A stretch of 64,000 bases of DNA from positions 62,001 to 126,000 of the forward strand of contig JAGNQL010000001.1 in the NCBI GenBank assembly GCA_017989135.1, written 5' to 3'. The stretch is from Burkholderiales bacterium. Lineage in GTDB: Bacteria; Pseudomonadota; Gammaproteobacteria; Burkholderiales; Casimicrobiaceae. Each line of letters starts with the position of its first letter. The stretch's first letter is position 1. Under the pieces are notes generated by a model, which was not told the DNA's origin, did not search any database, and worked only from the letters and a program-made list of their open reading frames with translations. Shown one piece after another: positions 34,064 to 43,738 of the stretch. Made by a program: the position numbers and the translations under genes.

Positions 34064-35767
34064 ATGACTCAAAACTCCAACGGTGGCAACGCGCCCCGTC
34101 ATCCTCGTTCGCCATTAGCCAAGCCCGCGGGGCGTCCCCAAGGCGGTGGCTCCGCGCTTTTCAACACGCCTCCTAAGAAGCAAGCAAACTGGCTGGACGA
34201 TCGTTCGCTCGCTGCACCGCGCCAGCCTGCTGCAGCGCCCTTCCAGGCTCAGCAAACGCTGTCTCGTCCCGCGCCCGCACCCCTGGCTGCGCGTCCGGCA
34301 GCGGCCCCAACCGTGAACGCGGCGCCACAGGCGCCAACAGCGACGACGCAACCGTCCGCGCCAACGCCGGCCACCACCGACAACGGATTCGCCGAACTCG
34401 GCCTGCGCGACGAACTCGTGCGTGCAGTGCTCGCGCATGGTTACAGCACACCCACGCCGATTCAAAAGCAAGCCATTCCGGCCGTATTACAAGGCGGCGA
34501 CCTGCTCGGTGGCGCACAAACCGGCACCGGCAAAACGGCTGGCTTCGTGCTGCCGATGTTGCAACGATTAATGAACTCCGCGAAACCCGAACGGCCGCCT
34601 GTCAACGGGCAACGTGGCAAGCGTTTGCCGCGCGCCTTGATTCTCGCGCCGACGCGTGAGCTCGCGGCACAGGTCGAAGAAAGCGTTCGCATTTACGGCA
34701 AATTTTTGCCGCTGACGTCCACCTGCATTTTTGGCGGCGTGGGAATCAATCCGCAAATCGCCGCGCTGCGTCATGGCGTAGACATCATCGTCGCTACGCC
34801 CGGTCGTTTGCTCGATTTGTTTGGCCAGCGCGCTGTTGATTTCTCGCAGATCGAAATTCTTGTGCTCGACGAAGCCGATCGCATGCTCGACATGGGTTTC
34901 ATTCACGACATCAAAAAAGTGCTCGCGGTGTTGCCGCCAAAGCGCCAGAACTTGCTGTTTAGTGCAACGTTCTCGGACGAGATCAAAGCGCTCACAGATC
35001 GCTTGCTTAACAATCCGTTGATGATCGAAGTCGCGCGCCGCAACACCACGATTGAAGTGGTTCAGCAGTCGGTCGTGCTCGTCGACAAAGCGAACAAAGC
35101 GAAGCTTCTCGTTCACTTGATTCGTGAACAAAATTGGACGCAGACACTCGTCTTCACGCGGACAAAACACGGCGCAAATCGCCTCGCTGAACAGCTCGAA
35201 AAATCGGGCATTTCGGCGATGGCGATTCACGGCAACAAGAGCCAAGGCGCACGCACCAAAGCGCTTGCTGAGTTCAAAGCGGGTTCGTTGCGCGCGCTGG
35301 TCGCCACCGACATCGCCGCGCGCGGTATCGACATCGATCAACTGCCGCAGGTCGTGAACTACGAACTTCCAAACGTGCCCGAAGACTATGTGCATCGTAT
35401 CGGACGCACCGGCCGCGCAGGGGCAAGCGGACAAGCGATGTCGCTCGTGATGCAAGAAGAACTGCCGCTCCTGAAAGACATCGAGCGCTTCAGCAAGCAA
35501 ATGATCCCACGCGTCAAAATCGAAAGCTTCAACCCGGCAGCGATTGCTGAACTCGTGTCGACGACTGCCGATGCTCGCGACGCCGAATGGCAAGCCCGTG
35601 GTGGCCGTCCAGCGCCACGCGGCGGTCGCCCTAGTGGTGGCGGCGGTGGTGGCGGACGCGCACCCGCAGGTGCTCCGCGTGGCCGCGCGCCAAGCGGTGG
35701 AGGTGGCGGCGCAAGCAATGGTCAAGCGCCACGACCACGCACGGGCGGTGGCGGTCGCGGTCGGTAG
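34064..35767 (+). CDS. rhlE: DEAD-box RNA helicase, RhlE type
   Basis: This ATP-dependent RNA helicase probably acts in ribosome assembly or RNA decay. It begins with a 100-residue Ala/Pro/Gln-rich disordered extension. The helicase core shows the Q motif [73 protein letters not shown] and [10 protein letters not shown]. The tail is rich in Arg and Gly ([16 protein letters not shown] runs), as in RhlE proteins. Total 567 residues. The 159-bp leader after the tRNA has small hairpins only. Confidence 0.95.
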   Translation: MTQNSNGGNAPRHPRSPLAKPAGRPQGGGSALFNTPPKKQANWLDDRSLAAPRQPAAAPFQAQQTLSRPAPAPLAARPAAAPTVNAAPQAPTATTQPSAPTPATTDNGFAELGLRDELVRAVLAHGYSTPTPIQKQAIPAVLQGGDLLGGAQTGTGKTAGFVLPMLQRLMNSAKPERPPVNGQRGKRLPRALILAPTRELAAQVEESVRIYGKFLPLTSTCIFGGVGINPQIAALRHGVDIIVATPGRLLDLFGQRAVDFSQIEILVLDEADRMLDMGFIHDIKKVLAVLPPKRQNLLFSATFSDEIKALTDRLLNNPLMIEVARRNTTIEVVQQSVVLVDKANKAKLLVHLIREQNWTQTLVFTRTKHGANRLAEQLEKSGISAMAIHGNKSQGARTKALAEFKAGSLRALVATDIAARGIDIDQLPQVVNYELPNVPEDYVHRIGRTGRAGASGQAMSLVMQEELPLLKDIERFSKQMIPRVKIESFNPAAIAELVSTTADARDAEWQARGGRPAPRGGRPSGGGGGGGRAPAGAPRGRAPSGGGGGASNGQAPRPRTGGGGRGR

Positions 35768-35875
35768 TTAATCGAGTTAGTGACGCGCGTCGGCCGCGAA
35801 GGTCTCGTGCAGAAACGCGTCGCCAAATCGTGCCTAGAGCGCGCACGAATGCATCGGCACAAAACAATCCGGCTT

Positions 35876-35962
35876 ATGTAGTAGCGAACGACGCTACCGC
35901 ACGTCGCAGATTGCTCGCCTTTGCAGGCGAGTAGCGCTGCGCGCGAGTGGCGGCGCTACATT
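35876..35962. repeat. GTAG/CTAC hairpin cluster downstream of rhlE
   Basis: GTAGCG-AACGA-CGCTAC at 35881-35897 and GTAGCGCTGC...GGCGCTAC at 35931-35959 are two hairpins, with GCTCGCC / GGCGAG between them. The GTAG ends resemble REP elements, but this sequence is a separate family from the others in the window. Confidence 0.6.
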
Positions 35963-35994
35963 GAACTCCTCACCTTCAGAAGGAGTACGGAATA

Positions 35995-37050
35995 ATGTCC
36001 ACGGGCAAACTTGTTCGGCACGCGTTGGTCGCGCTTGTCGCAATTGGAAGCACTGCGCTCGCTTGCGAAACTGTGCACGCTGCGGGTTGCGCATCGGAAT
36101 GCGACTTACCCACTAAGTGGAGCCAGTTCACGCAAATCGATTTCTCCGTCACGACCGCGACGCCGCCTTGGTCAGCGACATGGCGTATCGAATCAAATCG
36201 GGAGAACAACGATCTTCGTGTCGACGTTCAAACTATTGTTGATGGCCGACCTGTGAATGGGAGCGCGGGATTAGTCGGCGGTCGAATCAGCATTTCTACG
36301 GGACTAGATAAAAAGCTGCCCCCGAGCGATGCCATCGGAATTTCTATGCTTGATGCGCTGCTCACTTCGATCATCTTAGGGCGCGCCTTGCCGGAGGGGC
36401 CGAACACAGTGACGGGGCGCGTGGCCATCGACTTGCGAGACCAGCGACGCGGAATTCAATATTCAGTTCCAGCCGCTGAAATACACATCTTTCCGGGTTG
36501 GTCGGCGCAGGGATTTGTCCAATCGGAAGCGACTGGCGTTTACGCGTTTGAGCTAACCGTACGCGGACGGACAGACGGAGGCTTCGGTAGTGAAGGCCCA
36601 AAAATGGATCAAAGAATGGTGGGTCGTTTGTCTAATTTATCGCGCCCTGTCTTCGCGGACTCGATGAAACTTGACGGATGGATGACGCCTAACGACGAGG
36701 CGACGATTGCGCGCATTCGCGCGTTTATCGCGGAGCAGTTCAGCCCGGGGCAACCGGATCGGACGAAGAACTTCACGGGACTTTGGAAGGAAAAGTGTGA
36801 CGACACCCACGGGTTACACATTGCCCATGCGGGCGCTGACGGGAAATACTCCATTTCATTTTGTGGTCCCGGGGGATGCTTTAAGCCGGGCACCTATCGC
36901 GACGATTCATTCATTACGAGTGACAAAAACTACAAAGTAGTTAGTGACACAGAAATTGGCGTGCGAGGTCGAGGAGATCAGTACGCTTCTTACGTGCGCT
37001 GCTCTACAGAATCCACGCCACCTCTGCCGAGCGCGAATGTGAAACGTTGA
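35995..37050 (+). CDS. Secreted hypothetical protein
   Basis: I do not recognise this 351-residue protein. A signal peptide runs to about residue 30 (STALACETVHAA). The mature protein has a first half of alternating strands (WSATWRIESNRENNDLRVDVQ, IQYSVPAAEIHIFPGW) and a C-terminal part near 255-340 with four cysteines (KEKCDDTHGLHIAHAG, ISFCGPGGCFKPGTYRDD, YVRCSTES), which may form disulfides and suggest a periplasmic or surface protein. AGAAGGAG lies upstream of the ATG. Lower GC than its neighbours in places. Confidence 0.75.
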   Translation: MSTGKLVRHALVALVAIGSTALACETVHAAGCASECDLPTKWSQFTQIDFSVTTATPPWSATWRIESNRENNDLRVDVQTIVDGRPVNGSAGLVGGRISISTGLDKKLPPSDAIGISMLDALLTSIILGRALPEGPNTVTGRVAIDLRDQRRGIQYSVPAAEIHIFPGWSAQGFVQSEATGVYAFELTVRGRTDGGFGSEGPKMDQRMVGRLSNLSRPVFADSMKLDGWMTPNDEATIARIRAFIAEQFSPGQPDRTKNFTGLWKEKCDDTHGLHIAHAGADGKYSISFCGPGGCFKPGTYRDDSFITSDKNYKVVSDTEIGVRGRGDQYASYVRCSTESTPPLPSANVKR

Positions 37051-37145
37051 CGTTTCGCGTATGTCAGCCCGGTGTGTGACCGCGCCCGTAGTTATGCCGA
37101 CACAGTCGTTTAGACGCTTTTGTGGCAATTTCGTAGACTACCGTA

Positions 37146-37994
37146 ATGAACTCACCCAACACCTCGCTCTCAGGCCGTGTCGCGCTCGTTACCGGCGCTA
37201 ATACGGGCATCGGTCTTGTCACGGCGCGCGAACTGGCTTCGCGCGGGGCGCACGTGTTTGTTGCTTGCCGCTCGCTTGAGCGCGGCCAAGCGGCGGTTGC
37301 CGAAATTCGAACCGCGACTGGCAACGCGCAGGTCGAATGTCTCGCATTGGACCTTGGTGATTTTGCGTCGGTACGGGCGTGTGCCGCTGCGTTTTTAGCG
37401 CGCGATTTGCCGCTGCATCTGCTCATCAACAACGCGGGGCTCGCGGGCTCAGCCGGGTTGACGAAATCCGGTTTTGAGTTGGCGTTCGGCACCAATCATT
37501 TGGGTCATTTTCTGTTGACGCAATTGCTGCTGGATCGGCTTAAAGCGTCAGCCCCCGCGCGCATCGTGACCGTCGCGAGCCGCGCGCATACGCGTGTGAG
37601 CGGCATCAATTTTGACGACGTTTGCCAAACCACGAAAGGCAAGGCAGCGTTGCCAGAATACGGCGTATCAAAGCTCGCCAATGTGTTGTTCAGCGCGGAG
37701 TTAGGGCGACGTTTGGCGGGCACCGGCGTCACGACCTACTCGTTGCATCCGGGCGTTGTTGCGACGGACGTGTGGCGCGAATTGCCGCAACCATTTCGCG
37801 CGATTGCCAAGCTGTTCATGATTTCAGCAGAAGAGGGGGCGGCCACGACGATTTACTGCGCGACCTCGCCGGACGTTGCCGCGCAGACGGGTCTGTACTA
37901 CGACAAATGTGCCATCAAAACGCCCAGCAAGGCCGGACAAGACGCGGCGCTCGCTGCCGAGCTATGGCGACGCAGCGAAACCTGGGTTGCGTAG
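37146..37994 (+). CDS. Short-chain dehydrogenase/reductase, retinol-dehydrogenase-like
   Basis: This is a classical NAD(P)-dependent oxidoreductase of 282 residues. The nucleotide-binding TGANTGIG motif lies at residues 17-24, with LLINNAGLAGS near 98-108, the catalytic Ser in IVTVASRAH and the YGVSK catalytic pair near 176-180. The SLHPGVVATDVWRELP segment is typical of retinol dehydrogenase or WW-oxidoreductase-like members. The substrate cannot be told. Repeat copy E begins 31 bp after its stop. Confidence 0.88.
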   Translation: MNSPNTSLSGRVALVTGANTGIGLVTARELASRGAHVFVACRSLERGQAAVAEIRTATGNAQVECLALDLGDFASVRACAAAFLARDLPLHLLINNAGLAGSAGLTKSGFELAFGTNHLGHFLLTQLLLDRLKASAPARIVTVASRAHTRVSGINFDDVCQTTKGKAALPEYGVSKLANVLFSAELGRRLAGTGVTTYSLHPGVVATDVWRELPQPFRAIAKLFMISAEEGAATTIYCATSPDVAAQTGLYYDKCAIKTPSKAGQDAALAAELWRRSETWVA

Positions 37995-38024
37995 ATCTCG
38001 GCAATTTCGTTTGCATTTAGATTT

Positions 38025-38143
38025 ACAGCTTTTACGCTCTAACGACACGCAGGCGGTCGTTGCGTGTAATTTTGTGCTTAAGTCGACTTTCAAGAAATAG
38101 TGCCACAAACGACCGCCCTCCAGTCGTTCGCGCCAAAAAGCCA
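38025..38143. repeat. Cloverleaf palindromic repeat, copy E
   Basis: The left end ACAGCTTTTACGC and right end GCGCCAAAAAGCC are inverted. The two inner hairpins read GACACGCAGGCGGTC and GACCGCCCTCCAGTC, and the centre contains AAGTCGACTT, a perfect palindrome. It lies between the SDR stop and the convergent arfB gene. Confidence 0.85.
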
Positions 38144-38242
38144 TAAGCGGCGAGTTGAATTGACGCACGGGTGCGTGCTGCTGGGTACTTTGTCACACAA
38201 CGTAGCCGCGATTGACAGAGTCCAAGCGACGCAAATCTGGAA

Positions 38243-38644
38243 TTACTCGTCGACTTTCCCACGCAGCGCCTTGACCTGGCCACGAATGCTCTTGCCCTCC
38301 AGCCGACGCTTTTTTGAGCCGAGCGTCGGGCGCGTGGCGTAGCGTTTGAGTGGCGGCGTGGCGACACTTTGTACGAGGGCATGCAGCCGTTCGATCGCGT
38401 CGCGCTTGTTTGCCTCTTGCGTGCGCTGCGTTTGCGCTTTGATTACCAGTTCACCGTCGGTGGTGATGCGTGAGTCGGCAAGCGCTAACAAGCGCGTCTT
38501 CACGCCCTCCGGCAAACTCGACGCCGCCACATTAAAGCGCAGCTGCACGGCCGACGACACTTTGTTGACGTTCTGGCCGCCCGCGCCCTGCGCGCGAATC
38601 GCGGTGATCTCTATCTCGTGTACGGGAATGACAATGCGGGGCAT
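38243..38644 (-). CDS. arfB: Alternative ribosome-rescue peptidyl-tRNA hydrolase ArfB (YaeJ)
   Basis: ArfB frees ribosomes stalled without a stop codon by hydrolysing the peptidyl-tRNA. The catalytic GGQ is at residues 22-24 in RAQGAGGQNVNKVSSAVQLRF, close to the N-terminus as in ArfB rather than release factors 1 and 2. The C-terminal tail KKRRLEGKSIRGQVKALRGKV is strongly basic and fits the mRNA-entry channel. The 133-residue length is standard. Confidence 0.95.
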   Translation of the reverse strand: MPRIVIPVHEIEITAIRAQGAGGQNVNKVSSAVQLRFNVAASSLPEGVKTRLLALADSRITTDGELVIKAQTQRTQEANKRDAIERLHALVQSVATPPLKRYATRPTLGSKKRRLEGKSIRGQVKALRGKVDE

Positions 38645-38687
38645 GGAAGAAGGGAATGACTTGGGCTTAACGTGCGGTCGCGCAAGG

Positions 38688-39872
38688 CTAACCTAACGCC
38701 GCTCGGCCCGTGGCGCGCGCTGACAACGCGATTGCGCCGATCAACACGACCGCGCCGACAACCGGAAGCCACGCGTAACCCGCGCCTGCGATCACTGCGC
38801 CGCCGAGCGACGTGCCGACGGCTTGCCCAAGGTAAATCATGCTGGTGTTGAGCGCGATGCTGGCGCCAGCAAGCTCGGGCGACGCCGCAACGAGCCTCGC
38901 TTGCTGCGACGAATTGTTGGCAAATACGCCAGCTCCCCACGCCAGTGCACCGACGACAAACCCGACCCACCACGAACCCACTGCCGCGAGTGTGATCATG
39001 CCCGCCGCCATCGCAAAGAGTGAAACCTGCACATTCGACGCCGCCCCGGCGCGCGCAATTCGCCGCGTCGCCCACACATTGCCAATCACGCCTGCGACGC
39101 CAAACAAAACCAAAGCGAGCGAAAGCGTGTTCGGCGATGAATCAAGCCGGAATCCCACAAACGGAGCGATATACGCAAAGGTGGTGAACTGCCCGGACGC
39201 CGACGCAGCGGTCACTAGCAATATCGCCACCAACGCCGGGTGCCGAAATACGCGTCCCCACGCATCGCGAGAGAGCGACGCGCCATGTAGCCCACGCGGC
39301 ACCACACGAAGCATCCACACGACCGCAACCACGCACAGCAGCGAAAACAACCCAAACGTGGCGCGCCATCCGATATGTGCGCCGAGCCATGCCGACAACG
39401 GCGTGCCCGCCACCGAGGCGACTGACCAGCCGAGAAAAATTGCGGTGATCGCGCCCGCGCGTCGCTCAGGCGGTATGACAAGTCCCAACGTTGCTGCAGC
39501 CTGCGGCGTGAACACCGCCGCGCCGAGCATCGTCACCGACCGGATAACGATCAGACTCACCAAATTTGGCGAAAACGCGGCGAGCGCGTGCCCAACTGCG
39601 TACAGTATCAATGAGCCCGCAAGCACCGTACGCCGGTCGATGCGCGATGTCAGCGTGGCCAATATCGGTGACCCGAAGCACATCAGCACCGCCGCGACAG
39701 TGATGAGGAGCGCCGTCTGCGGCACGGTCGCGGCCAAGTCGTTTGACAACACCACGAGCAGACCCGGTGCCATCATCACACCAGTGCCGATGACAAAATT
39801 TCCGAAGAGGAAGGCGTAGACGTACGAGCGCTCGCTCGTTGCGATGGACTCAGGCTTTGGTGTGTTTGACAA
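38688..39872 (-). CDS. MFS transporter, DHA1 (drug/arabinose efflux) type
   Basis: This 394-residue protein has about 12 membrane helices with the major facilitator pattern, including FGSPILATLTSRIDRRTVLAGSLILY (the loop 2-3 motif) and the RAGAITAIFLGWSVASVAGTPLSAWLG segment found in AraJ/DHA1-like efflux carriers. Its start lies 23 bp inside the end of the upstream MFS gene, so the two are translationally coupled. The substrate is unknown. Confidence 0.87.
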   Translation of the reverse strand: MSNTPKPESIATSERSYVYAFLFGNFVIGTGVMMAPGLLVVLSNDLAATVPQTALLITVAAVLMCFGSPILATLTSRIDRRTVLAGSLILYAVGHALAAFSPNLVSLIVIRSVTMLGAAVFTPQAAATLGLVIPPERRAGAITAIFLGWSVASVAGTPLSAWLGAHIGWRATFGLFSLLCVVAVVWMLRVVPRGLHGASLSRDAWGRVFRHPALVAILLVTAASASGQFTTFAYIAPFVGFRLDSSPNTLSLALVLFGVAGVIGNVWATRRIARAGAASNVQVSLFAMAAGMITLAAVGSWWVGFVVGALAWGAGVFANNSSQQARLVAASPELAGASIALNTSMIYLGQAVGTSLGGAVIAGAGYAWLPVVGAVVLIGAIALSARATGRAALG

Positions 39873-41097
39873 AACGTCCCACCCATAGCCCCGTCAAAAT
39901 CGCAAGCACCAATGCCACGGACGCGCCAGCAAACACGCCACGCGGCATCTGGTGATCCATCATGTAACCAAACAGCAGCGGCGCGACCGCGAGACCCACA
40001 TCAAGGCCCGAATACACCGCGCCGTACACGCGCCCGGTTGCGCCTTTGGGTGTGGCGCGCTTGATGAGCAAATCGCGCGACGGCGCAGCCATGCCCACAC
40101 CAAAACCCGAAAGCGTCACCAGCGCGACCAACACAAACGCGCCGTAATTTCCCACGAATGCACTCGCCGCCAGCGCGAGTGTCAACGCAGAAATACCCAG
40201 CGCAATCGCCACGCCTTTGTCCGGGTCCCACCAACCGCGGCTCACGGCAAAACCACCCAGCACTTGCCCGATGGCCCCGACGATCATGTAGCCCGACAAC
40301 GCCGCTGCCGCCGTGGTGAGTGGCACATTTGCAATGGCCTGCAACGCTGGCGTCGAAAAGTTTTGTACAGCACCGAGTGGAAACGTGAGCACAAAAAAGA
40401 ACAGCCAACACACCCACACAACCGGCAGCTTCAAAAAGGCCAGCGCGCTTTCGGGGTTCACTGCGCTGCCGGCACTTATCGCGGCGCTAGTCGTGCGCGC
40501 GGTCGGCGTGGACAGAGATTCGCGAAACACAAAACACACAGCCAACACAACGAGCGCGTAAACACCAGCGGAGGCCACCGCCACACGCCACGTAAACGCC
40601 GAAGCCAAGCCCACCAAAAACACCGCCGCGATCGCCCAACCGAGGTTCCCGCTGATGCCATGCACGCTGTAGGCGTGGCCGAGGCGCTTCGCTGAAATAC
40701 GTTGATTCAAAATCGAAAAATCAATCGGATGAAAGGGCGAATTGGCGAAGCCTGCAATGGCGGACGCGATCACCAACCCTACGTAACTTTGCGCGGTCGC
40801 CGCAGTAAAGGCAGCGATCGCAAAGCCGAATAGTCCCGCGAACATCACCGGTCGCGCACCAATTCGATCCACCAAAAAGCCGGACACCGCCTGCCCAGTC
40901 GCAGAGATCACAAAAAACACCGTCGCGACCGACCCAAGCTGCGCAAAAGTCAGCCCGAAATCCTTCGCCAGCCAGGGGAACACCGTCGGCAAAACAATTT
41001 GGAAAAAGTGGGAGGTGCCGTGGGCGAGGCCAACGACGCCCATCGTCGTTGCATCCGCCCGAAAAGAGGATTCAGGCGCGGCTACTGTGTTGTTCAT
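39850..41097 (-). CDS. MFS transporter
   Basis: This 415-residue protein has 12 predicted membrane helices. GLAHGTSHFFQIVLPTVFPWLAKDFGL at the N-terminus and VDRIGARPVMFAGLFGFAIAAF in loop 2-3 are major facilitator features. The substrate is not evident. It is transcribed before the second MFS gene, with a 23-bp overlap, and divergently from the ThDP-enzyme gene (17 bp between starts), hinting at shared control. Confidence 0.87.
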   Translation of the reverse strand: MNNTVAAPESSFRADATTMGVVGLAHGTSHFFQIVLPTVFPWLAKDFGLTFAQLGSVATVFFVISATGQAVSGFLVDRIGARPVMFAGLFGFAIAAFTAATAQSYVGLVIASAIAGFANSPFHPIDFSILNQRISAKRLGHAYSVHGISGNLGWAIAAVFLVGLASAFTWRVAVASAGVYALVVLAVCFVFRESLSTPTARTTSAAISAGSAVNPESALAFLKLPVVWVCWLFFFVLTFPLGAVQNFSTPALQAIANVPLTTAAAALSGYMIVGAIGQVLGGFAVSRGWWDPDKGVAIALGISALTLALAASAFVGNYGAFVLVALVTLSGFGVGMAAPSRDLLIKRATPKGATGRVYGAVYSGLDVGLAVAPLLFGYMMDHQMPRGVFAGASVALVLAILTGLWVGRFVKHTKA

Positions 41098-41114
41098 TAG
41101 GTAAGCTTACAGCT

Positions 41115-42830
41115 ATGACACCTCCTAACCTGCTCCCCCGTTCCGGTGGCCAACTGGTCGCCGACGCTTTGATTACGCACGGCGTTGATACCGCCTTTGG
41201 CGTGCCCGGCGAAAGCTACCTCGCTGTGCTTGACGGCCTCTACACGCACCGTGAAGATTTTCGTTTTGTGATTTGTCGACAAGAAGGCGGCGCGGCGTTC
41301 ATGGCCGAGTCGTACGCAAAACTCACCGGCAAGCCCGGCGTCTGCTTGGTCACGCGCGGTCCCGGCGCGACCAACGCGGCCATAGGTGTGCACACGGCGC
41401 ATCAAGATTCGTCGCCGATGGTGCTGTTGATCGGGCAAGTGGGCAACGATTTCGTGGAGCGTGAAGCGTTTCAAGAGTTGGATTACCGTCGCATGTTTGG
41501 CCCGATGGCGAAATGGGTGGCGCAGATTGACGACCCAGCGCGCGTGCCGGAGTACATGGCGCACGCCTTCCAAACGGCGACCAGCGGACGTCCGGGACCC
41601 GTGGTGCTGGCGCTGCCGGAAGACATGTTGTCGGGCAGCGCAACGGTGGCCGATGCGCGCGCGTATCGCGCCGTGCAATCGAGTCCGTCGGTCGCGCAAA
41701 TGGCCGAGATGAAATCACTCCTCGCGAACGCAAAAAATCCGTTCGTGATTTTGGGTGGTTTCGGTTGGAGCAAAGACGCCGCGCGGCAACTTCGCGAGTT
41801 TGTTGAAGCGAACGATTTGCCCGTGGGCTGCGCCTTTCGCTTTCAGGATTGTTTCGACAACACGCATCCGAACTACGCCGGCGACGTGGGCATCGGCATC
41901 AACCCGAAGCTCGCTGCGCGCGTGAAGAACGCCGACGTCGTTCTGTGCATCGGCGCACGTTTGGGCGAAATGACGACCTCGGGCTACACCTTGTTTGATG
42001 TGCCCGTGCCGAAGCAAAAACTCATTCATGTGCACAACGACCCCACGGAACTTGGGCGTGTGTATCAAGCGGAGCTGATGATCGCGTCTGGCGTCAATGA
42101 GTTCTGCGCGATGTTGGGTACAACCGCTTCCGCAAAAGGCGCAACGACGGCAACCGCAGTGAACGCAGAAGTGAACGCGTGGCGTGGCGAACCGCCGCTC
42201 TACAAGAACCGCGCAACCCCCGCCAAACTCAACCTTTGGCAGGTCGTACAGACGCTCAAGCGGCTCGCACCGGCCGATTCCATCATCACCAACGGCGCAG
42301 GAAACTTCGCGACGTGGGCGCACCGCTTTTGGCCGTACGCGGGCATTGAGTCCTGTGGTAAATCGCAGCTTGCGCCGACGAGCGGTGCGATGGGCTACGG
42401 CGTCCCCGCAGCAGTCATGGCCGCCATCGTCGCGCCCGAACGCACAGTGATTAACTTCGCGGGTGACGGCGATTTTTTAATGACTGCGCAGGAGTTGGCT
42501 ACCGCCGTCCAATTCGGCGGCGCGCCGATCTGCATCGTGTTCAACAACGGCATGTACGGCACCATTCGCATGCATCAGGAAAAAACGTTTCCGTCGCGCG
42601 TGTACGGTACGCAGCTCGCAAATCCGGACTTCGCAAAATACGGCGAAGCGTTTGGCGGTGCGGGTTTCACGGTCACGACGAACGCTGAGTTTGACAGTGC
42701 ATTTGCGGCGGCGCTCGTGCACACGCGCACTAAACGCAAGCCCGTTGTGATCGAACTAAAAGTTGATCCACAAGATTTGACTCCCGGCGCGACGATGGAT
42801 GCGATTACCGCCGCCGCGCAGAAGGCGTAG
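41115..42830 (+). CDS. Thiamine-diphosphate-dependent enzyme, acetolactate synthase-like
   Basis: This 571-residue protein has the three domains of the pyruvate-oxidase/acetolactate-synthase group. The N-terminal domain contains the catalytic glutamate in RQEGGAAFMAESYA and GPGATNAAIGVHTAH. The C-terminal domain has the cofactor motif beginning GDGDFLMTAQELATAV and closing with FNNGMYGTIRMHQ. The ATG at 41115 is chosen over an upstream in-frame start because SGGQLVADALITHGV is the usual opening. No ilvN small subunit follows, so it is probably a catabolic or uncharacterised member, not biosynthetic IlvB. Confidence 0.88.
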   Translation: MTPPNLLPRSGGQLVADALITHGVDTAFGVPGESYLAVLDGLYTHREDFRFVICRQEGGAAFMAESYAKLTGKPGVCLVTRGPGATNAAIGVHTAHQDSSPMVLLIGQVGNDFVEREAFQELDYRRMFGPMAKWVAQIDDPARVPEYMAHAFQTATSGRPGPVVLALPEDMLSGSATVADARAYRAVQSSPSVAQMAEMKSLLANAKNPFVILGGFGWSKDAARQLREFVEANDLPVGCAFRFQDCFDNTHPNYAGDVGIGINPKLAARVKNADVVLCIGARLGEMTTSGYTLFDVPVPKQKLIHVHNDPTELGRVYQAELMIASGVNEFCAMLGTTASAKGATTATAVNAEVNAWRGEPPLYKNRATPAKLNLWQVVQTLKRLAPADSIITNGAGNFATWAHRFWPYAGIESCGKSQLAPTSGAMGYGVPAAVMAAIVAPERTVINFAGDGDFLMTAQELATAVQFGGAPICIVFNNGMYGTIRMHQEKTFPSRVYGTQLANPDFAKYGEAFGGAGFTVTTNAEFDSAFAAALVHTRTKRKPVVIELKVDPQDLTPGATMDAITAAAQKA

Positions 42831-42845
42831 TCGTTTAGCGAGCAG

Positions 42846-42940
42846 CTAGGCGACGACTTCGCGTCGCTCTGTTCCGGTTGTAGGCGACGACTTGGCGTCG
42901 CTCGCGTGCCACGGGGAAGCGCGGCCAAGTCCGCGCCTAC
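42846..42940. repeat. GTAG-type REP cluster (GCGACG / CGTCGC family), overlapping a stop codon
   Basis: Copies lie at 42846-42867 and 42880-42901 (GTAG, stem GCGACG, loop ACTTGG, stem CGTCGC), with an inverted copy at 42919-42940 (stems GCGCGG and CCGCGC, ending CTAC). The CTAC of the inverted copy provides the TAG stop of the yqaA-like gene, read on the minus strand. Confidence 0.8.
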
Positions 42941-43422
42941 AACGTGATCTGCCCTGGCCAAATCCACAGCGCGCCTGCCGTCATGATCACGTAGCGCAAA
43001 AATTTGCCGAGCGCGCCGTAGAAAAAACACTGCCAAAAAGGAAGCTTGAGCCACCCCGCAACGGTGGCGAGCGGGTCACCGATGATGGGTAGAAACGCAA
43101 AGAAGCAGGCCTTCGGGCCGAGTCGTTCCAGCCACGCCAGCGCCTTGGCTTGCACCGACGAATGCTTATAGTTTTCGTACGCCTTTTTCGCGCCAAAACC
43201 CATCCACCAGTTGATCGCGCCACCGAGCGCATTGCCGGTCGTCGCCACCAAAATCGCGGGCCAAAACAGTTCTGGATTGAGCTTGACCAATCCGAACACG
43301 GCAGGTTCGGAGCCGAGCGGCAGCAGTGTCGCGGAAACGAGCGCAACGACAAAGACGGTCGATAAGCCGAACTTCGGCAACGCCAAAGCCTGCAAAACGC
43401 CAAGAAACCAAGATTCGATCAT
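42937..43422 (-). CDS. YqaA-like membrane protein (VTT/DedA superfamily)
   Basis: This 161-residue inner-membrane protein has about four hydrophobic segments and the VTT-domain features PLGSEPAVFGLVKL, TTGNALGGAINWWMGFGAKKAY and PIIGDPLATVAGWLKLPFWQCFFYGALGKFLRY. The exact function of YqaA proteins is not established. The coding region ends exactly in a REP element: its TAG stop is part of the CTAC/GTAG tetranucleotide. Confidence 0.9.
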   Translation of the reverse strand: MIESWFLGVLQALALPKFGLSTVFVVALVSATLLPLGSEPAVFGLVKLNPELFWPAILVATTGNALGGAINWWMGFGAKKAYENYKHSSVQAKALAWLERLGPKACFFAFLPIIGDPLATVAGWLKLPFWQCFFYGALGKFLRYVIMTAGALWIWPGQITL

Positions 43423-43535
43423 CGTGTCATTTTGCCCTTTTAGGTTTGAACGACTGGATGGCGCTAGATTGCAACTGTAGCGTGCGCGACAGGCGCATCC
43501 GCATCACTACTGCGTGCCTGACTTCGTTTTAGGTT

Positions 43536-43595
43536 GTAGGCGACGACTTGGCGTCGCTGCGCGCCACGAGGGATCAGCGCCAAGTCCGAGCCTAC
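43536..43595. repeat. Inverted pair of GTAG-type REP hairpins (GCGACG / CGTCGC family)
   Basis: The first copy at 43536-43557 is a perfect hairpin with loop ACTTGG. The second, inverted copy ends in GCCTAC at 43595 with a diverged stem. It belongs to the same family as the REPs at 42846 and 59005. Confidence 0.78.
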
Positions 43596-43609
43596 CATCG
43601 TTCGGCTTA

Positions 43610-43727
43610 TCAGCTTTATGGCTTCGCCCGCTGAAAGGCGGTCGTTCTAGCCGATTTTCCTGATATGTCGATAAGCAACGAAAAGCCGCTGTAAACACCA
43701 CCCAGCGGTCGATAGAGCCAAAAAGCT
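43610..43727. repeat. Cloverleaf palindromic repeat, copy F
   Basis: The ends CAGCTTTATGGC and GAGCCAAAAAGCT are inverted. The right hairpin is CACCACCCAGCGGTC, the left is diverged, and the centre has GTCGATAA. It lies 11 bp beyond the stop codon of the minus-strand NadR-like gene. Confidence 0.78.
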
Positions 43728-43738
43728 AATGCCACAAA

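Larger units (their letters stand above)
43423..43738. other. Repeat-filled gap between two minus-strand genes
   Basis: This 316-bp stretch contains a GTAG REP pair (43536-43595) and repeat copy F (43610-43727), with about 110 bp of non-repeat sequence next to the yqaA-like start. No gene is visible. Confidence 0.65.

Noticed and set aside
34568..35725. A 385-codon minus-strand open frame
   Set aside because: Antisense shadow of the rhlE helicase core.
41049..41114. Upstream in-frame start for the ThDP enzyme
   Set aside because: It would overlap the start of the divergent MFS gene and adds residues not seen in the family; ATG 41115 is better.
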